From Bacteroidales bacterium (GTDB lineage: Bacteria > Bacteroidota > Bacteroidia > Bacteroidales > F082): DNA of 37,839 bases. The stretch covers positions 1 through 37,839 of the forward strand of contig WGGC01000157.1 of the NCBI GenBank assembly GCA_015491905.1, given 5' to 3'. The notes beneath the pieces were generated by a model. That model saw only the letters and a program-made list of their open reading frames with translations. It ran no database searches and was not told the origin of the DNA. Every line of letters begins with the position of its first letter. The stretch's first letter is position 1. Positions 17,892 through 25,698 of the stretch are shown piece after piece. The translations under genes and the position numbers were made by a program.

Positions 17892-17953
17892 ACAATGGTT
17901 GAATACTAATTTCTTACATCTTTATTTGAGAAAAAGAAATAAATAACCATTGT
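17892..17953. promoter_or_regulatory. narK-narG spacer with a 9-bp inverted repeat
   Basis: ACAATGGTT (17892-17900) and AACCATTGT (17945-17953) are perfect inverted copies 44 nt apart in the 141-nt spacer before narG. They could be paired regulator sites or the foot of a long hairpin. No classical FNR site (TTGAT-N4-ATCAA) and no clear TAnnTTTG box were seen here. Confidence 0.3.
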
Positions 17954-17990
17954 TATTTAGATATGAGATTTTTAATGTTAAAAATTTAAA

Positions 17991-19319
17991 TTATACAGCA
18001 GCTTTCTTTTTACTATGCACTTTTAATAAAATGAATGATGTAATAATTGAAATTAGTGCCAGAATTACATAAACAATGAATCCTTTAGCATATCCTGCAT
18101 CACCATATTTATCTATAAATATACCTAGTATAGGAGGAACTAAAAATCCGCCAAAGGCACCTAAACCACCAACCCATCCGGCGGCACCACCGGTAGCTTT
18201 TGGCACATATTTAGGAACTAATTTAAAAACTGCAGCATTTGCAACACCCATTCCGGCACCAATAATAATTTCACCAACTAATGAAACCCAAAAAGCATGA
18301 GAAAAGAAAATGATTAAAGCACCTAATAATACTGTAAAATAGCTAATTATAGCAATACGTTCTCCACCAAATTTATCACTGATGTGCCCTCCCCATACGC
18401 GAATTAAAGAAGAGAGTAATGAAAAACCAAATGCCATTAATAGTCCGGCAGTTCTTAAATCAAAATGGTATTCTTTTACCCAATAAGTAGGAAACCAAAC
18501 AGTTAAGGCTAAAAAACCACCAAATGATGTGAAATAAAGTATTACTAAACCCCAGGTACTTGGTATTTTTGCTGAAATTTTTAAAGATTCCATTGTATTT
18601 CCCGAGGGAATTAGCTCTTGCCCCAATTCTTTAGAAACTTTTTCTGCTTCCTCCCGTTTAACTCCTTTTTTAATTAATTGAAAATAATAAGCATCATGGG
18701 TAAATATCCAGTAAATTGTAGTTCCAATTAATAAAAAACCTAACCATATTAAATAAGAAGTAGTTAACCCCCATGCATGCAACGCGATGGGTAGAGATAT
18801 CCCTAATAAGCCTGGGGCTAAATTTCCTAAACCTGCATATGTTCCAAGTGCAATACCTTGCTTTTTCTTTGGAAACCAATAAGATGTTTGGGCAATTCCA
18901 GGTGAAAAGATTGCAACACCGGAACCGGCAAAAATTCCAAATATAACAATGTACCAATACATTCCTTTTGTAAGATGATCAGGATAATATAATAACAAAA
19001 GTATTGTTAAACCGACCATACCAATAATAGCTAAAAAGAATAAAGTAAGAATAGGTTTTTTTCCACCTGCTTTATCCACCCATGCACCAAACGGAATACG
19101 CAGCAATGAACCCGACAGGTTTGGAGCAGCTACAAGTAGTCCTAATAAAAACCCCGAAATACCTAATATTTCCTTTAATTTTGCAGCTACCGGACCATAT
19201 AACGAAACTGCAGCAAATCCTATGAAAAATCCAAAGGTTGCCATTATTAATCCGGAGGTTGGCGTTCCTTTTAAATGATACTTTTGGATTAGATTGGTTT
19301 TACTCATTTTTTCTTCCAT
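17991..19319 (-). CDS. narK: Nitrate/nitrite transporter NarK (MFS)
   Basis: This is a major facilitator with 12 predicted helices in the inner membrane, of the nitrate/nitrite porter family. The two substrate-binding arginines are present: Arg74 in helix 2 (SLLRIPFG) and Arg307 in helix 8 (SLIRVWGG). The glycine-rich nitrate signatures also appear twice: GTYAGLGNLAPG (159-170) and GAGMGVANAAVF (354-365). A loop of about 45 residues separates the halves. Length is 442 residues. Whether it is a nitrate/proton symporter or a nitrate/nitrite antiporter cannot be decided. The start may be Met5. It leads the nar cluster on the minus strand. Confidence 0.95.
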   Translation of the reverse strand: MEEKMSKTNLIQKYHLKGTPTSGLIMATFGFFIGFAAVSLYGPVAAKLKEILGISGFLLGLLVAAPNLSGSLLRIPFGAWVDKAGGKKPILTLFFLAIIGMVGLTILLLLYYPDHLTKGMYWYIVIFGIFAGSGVAIFSPGIAQTSYWFPKKKQGIALGTYAGLGNLAPGLLGISLPIALHAWGLTTSYLIWLGFLLIGTTIYWIFTHDAYYFQLIKKGVKREEAEKVSKELGQELIPSGNTMESLKISAKIPSTWGLVILYFTSFGGFLALTVWFPTYWVKEYHFDLRTAGLLMAFGFSLLSSLIRVWGGHISDKFGGERIAIISYFTVLLGALIIFFSHAFWVSLVGEIIIGAGMGVANAAVFKLVPKYVPKATGGAAGWVGGLGAFGGFLVPPILGIFIDKYGDAGYAKGFIVYVILALISIITSFILLKVHSKKKAAV

Positions 19320-19396
19320 TGATTTTGAATTTTAATTAAAACATTAATAAAAAAAGTAATTAAATACTAAAAAGAGAATTTATTTTTTATTCTTGA

Positions 19397-19404
19397 CAAA
19401 TGTA
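19397..19404 (-). promoter_or_regulatory. Putative -7 box of narK
   Basis: On the minus strand TACATTTG matches TAnnTTTG, 78 nt before the narK start. No TTTG lies at the usual -33 distance, which would fit a promoter needing an activator. The surrounding spacer (19320-19994) otherwise holds an A+T palindrome, a structured element and the ilvC terminator. Confidence 0.4.
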
Positions 19405-19604
19405 TCTTACTCATAAAATGACATTTAGTTAAATTCTGTAATTATTTATTTTTTGTAAAAATTGCTTTGTAAAGTTATTAAATAAAAACTTATGAATGGT
19501 TGTTAATAAAAATTAAAGATGCTGTTTATAATAATTATAAATTGTATTTTTAATTTTAAAAAATTATAATACATTATTAATCACATTATTAAGAATATAA
19601 TAAA

Positions 19605-19634
19605 AAAATAAATATAATTAATTATATTTATTTT
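19605..19634. repeat. Perfect 30-bp A+T palindrome
   Basis: Bases 19605-19619 and 19620-19634 are exact reverse complements with no central gap; the centre is AATT-AATT. All 30 bases are A or T. It sits in a very A+T-rich stretch (about 19440-19700) without coding signs. It may extrude as a cruciform or bind a dimeric protein, or it may be a by-product of base composition. Confidence 0.5.
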
Positions 19635-19786
19635 ATAATAATTTCTAATTACGTTTATCAAAAAGTGTAGTGTTAAAACAATTAACCAGTTTTAAAAAAA
19701 ATCAAATAAATTACCTCCGTAGTAATTAGAATATAAAATGAATAATGCGAATTATTAATGGTTAATCTCTGATTAATGTTGGATTT

Positions 19787-19930
19787 GCGGTAAGGATAGG
19801 AGCGGCAGCGAAGCCCTGTTATAAAGTTGTGAAGCCGGTGGAGGCGGGGCGACAACAGGAGCCACCGGAAACACCATGGCTGAACACTTTATAACAGGGC
19901 TGACTAAAGCGGATAGCCTGTTAAACCGCC
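19787..19930 (+). repeat. Structured G+C-rich intergenic element, copy A
   Basis: A 144-bp G+C-rich island in an A+T-rich spacer, one of three related copies. Helices: terminal GCGGT/ACCGC (19787-19791/19925-19929); a perfect 16-bp stem (19812-19827/19886-19901); AGCC/GGCT (19833-19836/19878-19881); GGTGG/CCACC (19837-19841/19862-19866); and GGC/GCC closing the conserved loop with GGCGAC. The shared 5' block AGCGGCAGC (19801-19809) and 3' block GACTAAAGCGGATAGCC follow the family pattern. It lies just past the ilvC terminator. Confidence 0.8.
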
Positions 19931-19943
19931 ATTAGGATAATAA

Positions 19944-19977
19944 AAAATCCCAACGCATAAATATGAATTGGGATTTT
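19944..19977 (-). terminator. Intrinsic terminator of the ilv operon
   Basis: AAAATCCCAA (19944-19953) pairs perfectly with TTGGGATTTT (19968-19977). On the minus strand a T-run follows directly. It lies 18 nt after the ilvC stop codon. Confidence 0.85.
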
Positions 19978-19994
19978 ATAAAATTATATATGAT

Positions 19995-21041
19995 CTAATT
20001 ATTCTCAGGTCGTAATTTTCTTACTGCAGCACCTGCTTGCCACATTTCAGAATTATGAAGTTCTGAAAGCTCGGATTCAAGTTTTTCACGATAATTAGGT
20101 TGACGGTTAGCTTCGATTACTATTTGGGCTTCTTTGCCTGAAGCAACGCTATCGTAGAGTTCATCAAAAACGGGAGCTACAGCATCGCGGAACCGGTTTT
20201 TCCAGTCGAGGGCACCTCTTTGAGCGGTAGTGGAAGTGTTGGCGTACATCCAGTCCATGCCATTTTCGCCAACCAAAGGTAGTAAGCTTTGAGTAAGCTC
20301 CTCTACGGTTTCGTTGAAAGCTTCGGAAGGTGAGTGGCCTTTACTTCTCAATTTGTTGTATTGAGCTTCCATAATACCGGCGATGGCTCCCATAAGCACA
20401 CCTCTTTCGCCGGTAAGGTCGCTAAAAACTTCTTTTTTAAAATCGGTTTCAAAAAGGTATCCGGAGCCAACTCCGATGCCAAGGGCAATAACTCTGTCTT
20501 TGGCTTTGCCTGTTGCATCCTGATAAACGGCAAAGCTGGAATTAAGGCCTTTTCCGGCTACAAAAAGCCGACGCAAAGAAGTTCCTGAGCCTTTAGGGGC
20601 AATTAGTATTACATCGACGTCTTTAGGAGGAATGATGCCTGTTTGGTCACTATAAGTAATTCCAAATCCGTGTGAAAAGTAAAGAGCTTTACCCGGAGAG
20701 AGATGTTTTTTTACCGTAGGCCACATAGCTATCTGGCCAGCATCGGAAAGAAGATATTGTATAATGGTAGCTTTTTCGCATGCTTCCTCAATATCAAACA
20801 AGTCTTTGCCCGGTGTCCAGCCGTCTTTAATAGCTTTTTCCCATGTAGGAGAATTTTTTCGTTGGCCTACAATTACATTAAAACCGTTATCTTTAAGGTT
20901 TAGTGACTGCCCCGGGCCCTGAACACCATAACCAATAACTGCAATGACTTCATTTTTTAATACATCCTGTGCTTTTTTTAGGGGGAATTCTTCGCGGGTA
21001 ACGACATTTTCATCCATTCCGCCGAAATTAATTTTTGCCAT
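19995..21041 (-). CDS. ilvC: Ketol-acid reductoisomerase
   Basis: IlvC converts 2-acetolactate and 2-aceto-2-hydroxybutyrate to the dihydroxy acids by Mg-dependent alkyl migration and NAD(P)H reduction. The Rossmann motif GYGVQG is at residues 37-42. The NAD(P)-specificity loop lies near GQRKNSPTW (59-67), followed by SHGFGI (123-128), APKGSG with Lys150, and the metal-binding region SDLTGERG (207-214) with Asp208 and Glu212. At 348 residues it is the short form, unlike the 491-residue E. coli enzyme with its duplicated C domain. It is the last gene of the operon, 18 nt downstream of ilvN and followed by a terminator. Confidence 0.96.
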   Translation of the reverse strand: MAKINFGGMDENVVTREEFPLKKAQDVLKNEVIAVIGYGVQGPGQSLNLKDNGFNVIVGQRKNSPTWEKAIKDGWTPGKDLFDIEEACEKATIIQYLLSDAGQIAMWPTVKKHLSPGKALYFSHGFGITYSDQTGIIPPKDVDVILIAPKGSGTSLRRLFVAGKGLNSSFAVYQDATGKAKDRVIALGIGVGSGYLFETDFKKEVFSDLTGERGVLMGAIAGIMEAQYNKLRSKGHSPSEAFNETVEELTQSLLPLVGENGMDWMYANTSTTAQRGALDWKNRFRDAVAPVFDELYDSVASGKEAQIVIEANRQPNYREKLESELSELHNSEMWQAGAAVRKLRPENN

Positions 21042-21059
21042 AGTTTTGTTTTTAAAATT

Positions 21060-21593
21060 TTAATTATTTTTTCTTGCATCTATTTCTTCCAGGTACTGCA
21101 AAAGCTCTTTTCTTTGTTTTGTAATTGCGACTCTTCCTGAGCGGGCAAACTGCAGCACGCCATAAGGGTGCAATTTATTTAATAAATCTGTTGTTTCTTT
21201 TTTATGTCCTGTTTTTTCAATAACAGCGTAATCGGGTGTTATTTCCAGAAAACGTGCATTATTATTTCTAACGATACTTTCTATTTTATTACTTGACATA
21301 AGCTCACCAGTCTGAACTTTATACAATGCAATTTCCTGATAAATCAATTCTTCTTTTTGATGTACAAAAACTTTTAAAACATCAATTTTTTTGTCTATCT
21401 GGCTTGCAACTTTTTCAATCATTTGGCCTGATGTATGAACTACAATAGTTATCAGGTGTACTCCTTTCACAGCTGATTCGGAGGCTGTAATGCTTTCAAT
21501 ATTTATTTGTCTTCTTGTCAGGATGTTAGTTACCTGATTTAATAATCCGATATGATTTTCGGTAAAAAGACTTAATGTGAATTCCTTATTCAT
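21060..21593 (-). CDS. ilvN: Acetolactate synthase small (regulatory) subunit
   Basis: This is the regulatory subunit of acetohydroxyacid synthase. It raises the activity of the large subunit and confers valine feedback inhibition. Residues 3-75 form the N-terminal ACT domain, with the typical start TLSLFTENHIGLLNQVTNILTRR (shown here only in part of its pattern: NHIGLLNQV, RRQINIESI). The C-terminal half (about 85-170) matches the ALS_ss_C domain. Length is 177 residues, between E. coli IlvN and IlvH. The start lies 10 nt after the ilvB stop, so the two subunits are surely co-expressed. Confidence 0.93.
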   Translation of the reverse strand: MNKEFTLSLFTENHIGLLNQVTNILTRRQINIESITASESAVKGVHLITIVVHTSGQMIEKVASQIDKKIDVLKVFVHQKEELIYQEIALYKVQTGELMSSNKIESIVRNNNARFLEITPDYAVIEKTGHKKETTDLLNKLHPYGVLQFARSGRVAITKQRKELLQYLEEIDARKNN

Positions 21594-21603
21594 ATTTTTG
21601 AAA

Positions 21604-23328
21604 TTAATGATGAGGTTCTAAAATAATCTCTGAAACAGCTTTTCCCGGTTCTATCATGGGGAAAATATTTCCTTCTTTTTCAACAGAAACTTCCAGGAGA
21701 AAAGCTTTCTTTGATTCAATCATTTTCTCCACACTATCTTCCAGTGACTCACGATGTAGTTCCAAAAGAGCATCTATACCAAATCCTTCAGCAATTTTAA
21801 TAAAGTCGGGATTTATTAATTTTGTAGAGGCATAGCGCTTATCGAAGAACATATCCTGCCACTGACGCACCATTCCGAGGAAGTCATTATTAAGCAAAAC
21901 AATTTTAACAGGGATTTGATATTGCAGTATTGTGCCCAATTCCTGAATAGTCATTTGAAATCCACCATCTCCTACAAAAAGAATTACTTCTTTATCAGGG
22001 TTAGCTAATTTTGCACCTATTGCTGCCGGCAGGCCAAAGCCCATGGTTCCCATACCGCCTGATGTAATTAAACTATTGGGAGTATTAAACCTGTAGTATC
22101 TGGCAGCTGCCATTTGGTGTTGGCCGACATCGGTTACCACAATGGCGTTTCCATTAGTTTTTTCTGAAATCAGATGAATTACTTCACCCATTCTAATCTT
22201 CCCTGAAGACGGATTAGTTTCTTCTTTAATAACTTTTTCATATTCTTTTTTATCCAATTCTTTAAAAGATTCAATCCATTTATGGTGTTTATTTTTTTTT
22301 ATTATTGGCGTTAAGAGTTTCAGGGCTTCTTTGGCATCTGCATTAATTGCCAGGTCGACGGTTACATTTTTATTGATTTCAGCTTTATCGATTTCAATAT
22401 GAATAATTTTTGCTTTGGTGGCGTAATCAGATAATTTTCCTGTAACCCTATCATCGAAACGCATTCCTATAGCGATCAATAAATCTGCATTATTTGTATT
22501 TATATTTGGCGAATAATTACCATGCATACCCAGGTATCCTACAGATAAATTATGATTGGGAGGAAAAGCCGAGAGTCCGAGTAAAGTGGTTGCTACCGGA
22601 ATATCAGCTTTTTCGGCAAATTCCAGTAGATCTTTTTCAGCTTTTGATAATAGAATACCATGACCGGCAAGAATCATTGGTTTTTTTGCGGCATCAATTA
22701 AAGCAGCAGCTTCTTTTAGTATTTCTGATTTTACTTTGGGTAATTTTGGATTGTAGCTTCGAATCCAGGTACATTTTTTATAATGATATTCCAGACTACT
22801 TTGCAGCGCATCTTTAGTAATGTCTATTAAAACCGGGCCTGGTCTTCCGGAATGAGCTACGAAGAATGCTTTAGCAAGAATATCAGGAATTTCTGAAGCC
22901 TTTTTAATTTGATAGTTCCATTTTGTCACCGGAGTAGAAATCCCGAGGATGTCTGTTTCCTGAAAAGCATCAGTACCAATTAATGTTGAGTTTACCTGAG
23001 CGGTAATAAATACTATCGGTACAGAATCTAAAAAAGCATTTGCAATACCTGTAACTAAATTGGTAGCTCCCGGGCCTGATGTTGCGAAGCAAACACCTGT
23101 TTTTCCGGATACTTGTGCAAATGCTTGAGCTGCATGGGCGGCACCTTGCTCATGACGTGTCAAAATATGAAGAATATTATCTTCTTCATCCATTAATTCG
23201 TCATAAATAGGCATTATAGCACCTCCGGGATAACCGAAGATTGTGTTTACACCTTCTTCTTTTAATGCCAGGACAACAGCTTTAGCTCCTGTCATTTGAA
23301 TCTTATGATCTTGCATTTTCATAAGCAT
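21604..23328 (-). CDS. ilvB: Acetolactate synthase large (catalytic) subunit
   Basis: IlvB is the ThDP-dependent enzyme that condenses two pyruvates, or pyruvate with 2-ketobutyrate, at the first common step of valine and isoleucine synthesis. The catalytic Glu60 lies in [11 protein letters not shown]. The ThDP/Mg motif begins with GDGG (453-456) and ends at Asn480/481. [10 protein letters not shown] (81-90) and the FAD-region block [14 protein letters not shown] (286-299) are intact, as is the C-terminal MVRQWQ. The start may be Met1, Met3 or Met5. Length is 574 residues, standard for the family. It lies 72 nt after ilvD in the operon. Confidence 0.96.
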   Translation of the reverse strand: MLMKMQDHKIQMTGAKAVVLALKEEGVNTIFGYPGGAIMPIYDELMDEEDNILHILTRHEQGAAHAAQAFAQVSGKTGVCFATSGPGATNLVTGIANAFLDSVPIVFITAQVNSTLIGTDAFQETDILGISTPVTKWNYQIKKASEIPDILAKAFFVAHSGRPGPVLIDITKDALQSSLEYHYKKCTWIRSYNPKLPKVKSEILKEAAALIDAAKKPMILAGHGILLSKAEKDLLEFAEKADIPVATTLLGLSAFPPNHNLSVGYLGMHGNYSPNINTNNADLLIAIGMRFDDRVTGKLSDYATKAKIIHIEIDKAEINKNVTVDLAINADAKEALKLLTPIIKKNKHHKWIESFKELDKKEYEKVIKEETNPSSGKIRMGEVIHLISEKTNGNAIVVTDVGQHQMAAARYYRFNTPNSLITSGGMGTMGFGLPAAIGAKLANPDKEVILFVGDGGFQMTIQELGTILQYQIPVKIVLLNNDFLGMVRQWQDMFFDKRYASTKLINPDFIKIAEGFGIDALLELHRESLEDSVEKMIESKKAFLLEVSVEKEGNIFPMIEPGKAVSEIILEPHH

Positions 23329-23400
23329 TTTTTTTATTAGTGACTTTTGATTGATTATCCATCTTGCGTATAATTATAAGTGCTAACTATTTTCAAATTT

Positions 23401-25227
23401 TCATATAAGGCGAATAGCTCCTTTGTCGGCTGAAGAAACCAGGTGAGCATATGCTTTTAAAGCCTTTGATATATTCCTTTTTCTTTTGTAAGGTTTATAA
23501 GCCTTTTCTTTTCTTTCTTTTTGTTTGGTTTTTCTGGCAGTTAGAGTCTCCGGGCTTACCAAAACATTGATTTTTCTTTTTAAAATATCAATAGAAATAA
23601 CATCTCCATCTTCAATCAGAGCAATTTCACCACCGGCAGCAGCTTCAGGAGAAACATGGCCTATAGATAAACCTGATGTTCCGCCGGAAAATCGTCCATC
23701 TGTTATCAAAGCACAATCTTTATCAAGACCTTTAGACTTTAAATAAGAAGTGGGGTACAACATTTCCTGCATTCCGGGGCCGCCCTTAGGGCCTTCGTAT
23801 CTAATAACAACTACATCTCCTTTTTTAATTTTATTGTCCAGAATTCCTTCTACAGCTTCTTCTTGAGATTCATATACTTTTGCTTTTCCTTGAAATGAAA
23901 ACATTTCGTCTGAAACGCCGGCAGTTTTTACAATACAACCGTCTTTAGCAATATTTCCAAAGAGAACAGCAAGGCCACCATCGGTATTATATGCATGTTC
24001 TAAATCACGGATACATCCTTTTTCACGATCTACGTCGAGGGTTTTGTAATAGTTTCTTTGAGATCCCATTCGCAAACTGGGAACATGGGCGGGAGCGCTG
24101 GCGTATATTTTATGGGCTTCTTTGGTATGACTTTTTCGTGTAATGTCATTTACCTCAATAGCCTGTTGAAGTGTTTCTGTATCGATACGATGTACTGAAG
24201 TATTCAGCAATCCTGCCTTTTCCAATTCTCCCATAATGGCCAGAACCCCTCCGGCACGGTTTACATCCTGCATATGGTAGTTTGAGCTTGGTGCTACTTT
24301 ACACAGGTTAGGAACCTGGCGTGAAAGAGTATCAATATCTTTCATGGAGAAATCGACACCTGCTTCGTGAGCAATGGCAAGTAAATGAAGAACTGTATTG
24401 GTAGAACCTCCCATTGCTATATCCACCGACATAGCATTTAAAAAAGCCTGTCGTGAGGCTATTTTTACAGGCAAAACAGTGTCATCTCCATCACGGTAAT
24501 ACTTAAATGTGTTATTTACTATTAATTCTGCAGCTTTTTCAAACATTTTGGTTCTGTTTTCATGTGTAGCAACAACAGAGCCATTTCCCGGTAAGGCAAG
24601 TCCCAGGGCTTCGTTAAGGCAGTTCATCGAATTAGCAGTAAACATTCCTGAGCAAGAGCCACATGTAGGGCATGCAATTTCTTCAACAGCTTTAAGTTCA
24701 CTATCAGAAATGGTATCGTCTGCTGCCAAAACCATGGCATCTACCAAATCGTAATCTTTTCCATTTTTTGTCCCGGCTTCCATAGGTCCTCCTGATACAA
24801 AAACAGTTGGAATGTTAATGCGCATGGCGGCCATTAGCATTCCGGGGGTTATCTTATCACAATTGCTAATACAAATCATAGCATCAGCTTTATGTGCATT
24901 AACAACATATTCTACACTGTCGGCAATTAAATCGCGGGAGGGTAAGGAATACAACATGCCTTCATGACCCATTGCGATTCCATCGTCAATGGCTATTGTA
25001 TTAAATTCGGCTGCAAAGCAACCTTGTTTTTCAATAAGTTTTTTTATTTTCTGCCCTATATCATGCAAATGAACATGGCCGGGAACAAATTGTGAAAAAG
25101 AATTTACAATTGCTATTACGGGCTGCTGAAACTGTTCTTCTGTCATTCCGTTAGCACGCCATAAACTTCTGGCTCCTGCCATGTTTCTTCCTTGTGTCGA
25201 AGTATAACTTCTTAGCTGATGTTTCAT
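23401..25227 (-). CDS. ilvD: Dihydroxy-acid dehydratase
   Basis: IlvD dehydrates 2,3-dihydroxy acids to the 2-keto acids that precede valine and isoleucine. The cluster cysteines lie in [11 protein letters not shown] (Cys123) and [18 protein letters not shown] (Cys192 as the main candidate). The segment [13 protein letters not shown] (42-54) is of the E. coli type and lacks the extra cysteine of [2Fe-2S] enzymes. I therefore infer an oxygen-sensitive [4Fe-4S] cluster. Length is 608 residues against 616 in E. coli. It is the first structural gene of the operon, just after an attenuator-like terminator. Confidence 0.96.
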   Translation of the reverse strand: MKHQLRSYTSTQGRNMAGARSLWRANGMTEEQFQQPVIAIVNSFSQFVPGHVHLHDIGQKIKKLIEKQGCFAAEFNTIAIDDGIAMGHEGMLYSLPSRDLIADSVEYVVNAHKADAMICISNCDKITPGMLMAAMRINIPTVFVSGGPMEAGTKNGKDYDLVDAMVLAADDTISDSELKAVEEIACPTCGSCSGMFTANSMNCLNEALGLALPGNGSVVATHENRTKMFEKAAELIVNNTFKYYRDGDDTVLPVKIASRQAFLNAMSVDIAMGGSTNTVLHLLAIAHEAGVDFSMKDIDTLSRQVPNLCKVAPSSNYHMQDVNRAGGVLAIMGELEKAGLLNTSVHRIDTETLQQAIEVNDITRKSHTKEAHKIYASAPAHVPSLRMGSQRNYYKTLDVDREKGCIRDLEHAYNTDGGLAVLFGNIAKDGCIVKTAGVSDEMFSFQGKAKVYESQEEAVEGILDNKIKKGDVVVIRYEGPKGGPGMQEMLYPTSYLKSKGLDKDCALITDGRFSGGTSGLSIGHVSPEAAAGGEIALIEDGDVISIDILKRKINVLVSPETLTARKTKQKERKEKAYKPYKRKRNISKALKAYAHLVSSADKGAIRLI

Positions 25228-25252
25228 TTATATTTTTTTTGTATAAATAAAA

Positions 25253-25316
25253 AAAACTCCCCGGTGAGCCGGAGAGTTTTATATGTTTTGTTTATATTAT
25301 AATCTCTCCACCTCAC
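25253..25316 (-). promoter_or_regulatory. ilv attenuator: terminator and competing antiterminator
   Basis: Terminator: on the minus strand ACTCTCCGG pairs with CCGGGGAGT (25269-25277/25256-25264) around a 4-nt loop, one G-U pair, flanked by A/T pairs and followed by eight T. It ends 26 nt before the ilvD start. Antiterminator: GTGAG (25312-25316) and GGAGAG (25304-25309) can instead pair with CTCAC and CTCTCC of the terminator's 5' arm and loop. The two folds exclude each other. The leader peptide stop codon lies inside the GTGAG segment, so a ribosome finishing the leader would block the antiterminator and allow termination. Confidence 0.85.
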
Positions 25317-25378
25317 TGACTGTTTTCAATAAGCACGACTACGAAGAGAATAATAATATGTCCAATATTTGTGTTCAC
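25313..25378 (-). CDS. ilv operon leader peptide (attenuation)
   Basis: A 21-codon reading frame with GTG start (25376-25378) and TGA stop (25313-25315). It reads MNTNIGH, then three Ile, Leu, Phe, three Val, Leu, Ile, then ENSQ. Ten residues are Ile, Val or Leu, the products of the operon that follows. The TGA lies in the antiterminator and the peptide ends 36 nt before the terminator stem. This is the classic design of ribosome-mediated attenuation: scarcity of charged Ile, Val or Leu tRNA stalls the ribosome on the run and lets the antiterminator form. The GTG start is the only good start in frame after an upstream stop; no Shine-Dalgarno sequence is seen. The peptide itself is not expected to have a function. 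Confidence 0.82.
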   Translation of the reverse strand: MNTNIGHIIILFVVVLIENSQ

Positions 25379-25401
25379 AACAATAAGTTATTTTGTTGGG
25401 G

Positions 25402-25431
25402 TAAAAGTAGAATATTTTTTAAAAAATCAAA
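25402..25431 (-). promoter_or_regulatory. Putative ilv operon promoter
   Basis: On the minus strand TTTG (25428-25431) is followed after 18 nt by TACTTTTA (25402-25409), one mismatch from TAnnTTTG. The start of transcription would lie near 25395, about 17 nt before the leader peptide. The rest of the 25432-25698 spacer is A+T-rich and holds only the palindrome at 25588. Confidence 0.5.
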
Positions 25432-25587
25432 TTAATTGTATGATTTTTTTAAAAATAAATATTGTGAAGTCTTTTTTTTAATAAAATAATAATATTGTAA
25501 GTAATTGATTATGAATTAATAAAATACGTAAGTCATGTTGTAATATATTTTTTAATTTTTTTTGTAAAATTTTCAATAATATTTATG

Positions 25588-25597
25588 CAAACGTTTG
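25588..25597. promoter_or_regulatory. LacI-family-like operator palindrome
   Basis: CAAACGTTTG is a perfect 10-bp palindrome with a central CG and a flanking TG on the left, close to the half-site GCAAACG of LacI/PurR-type regulators. It lies about 100 nt after the GNAT gene stop and 157 nt upstream of the ilv promoter. Only one site is seen and no LacI-family gene is present. Confidence 0.25.
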
Positions 25598-25698
25598 TTT
25601 TTTTGAGATTTTCTTTGTATTGGTTTGAAATAACCATCAAAAATTATTAAGGATAAATAATTTTTTGAGTAAAAAAATAAAAAAGAAATATTTTTCAG

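Noticed and set aside
19787-19930. Structured element as a riboswitch or leader of a neighbouring gene
   Set aside because: The three copies lie near gene 3' ends and mostly oppose the neighbouring genes; none lies in a 5' leader, so cis-regulation of initiation is unlikely.
25432-25698. Possible small gene in the A+T-rich spacer between ilvD leader and the GNAT-like gene
   Set aside because: No frame of useful length or with coding character was seen on either strand.
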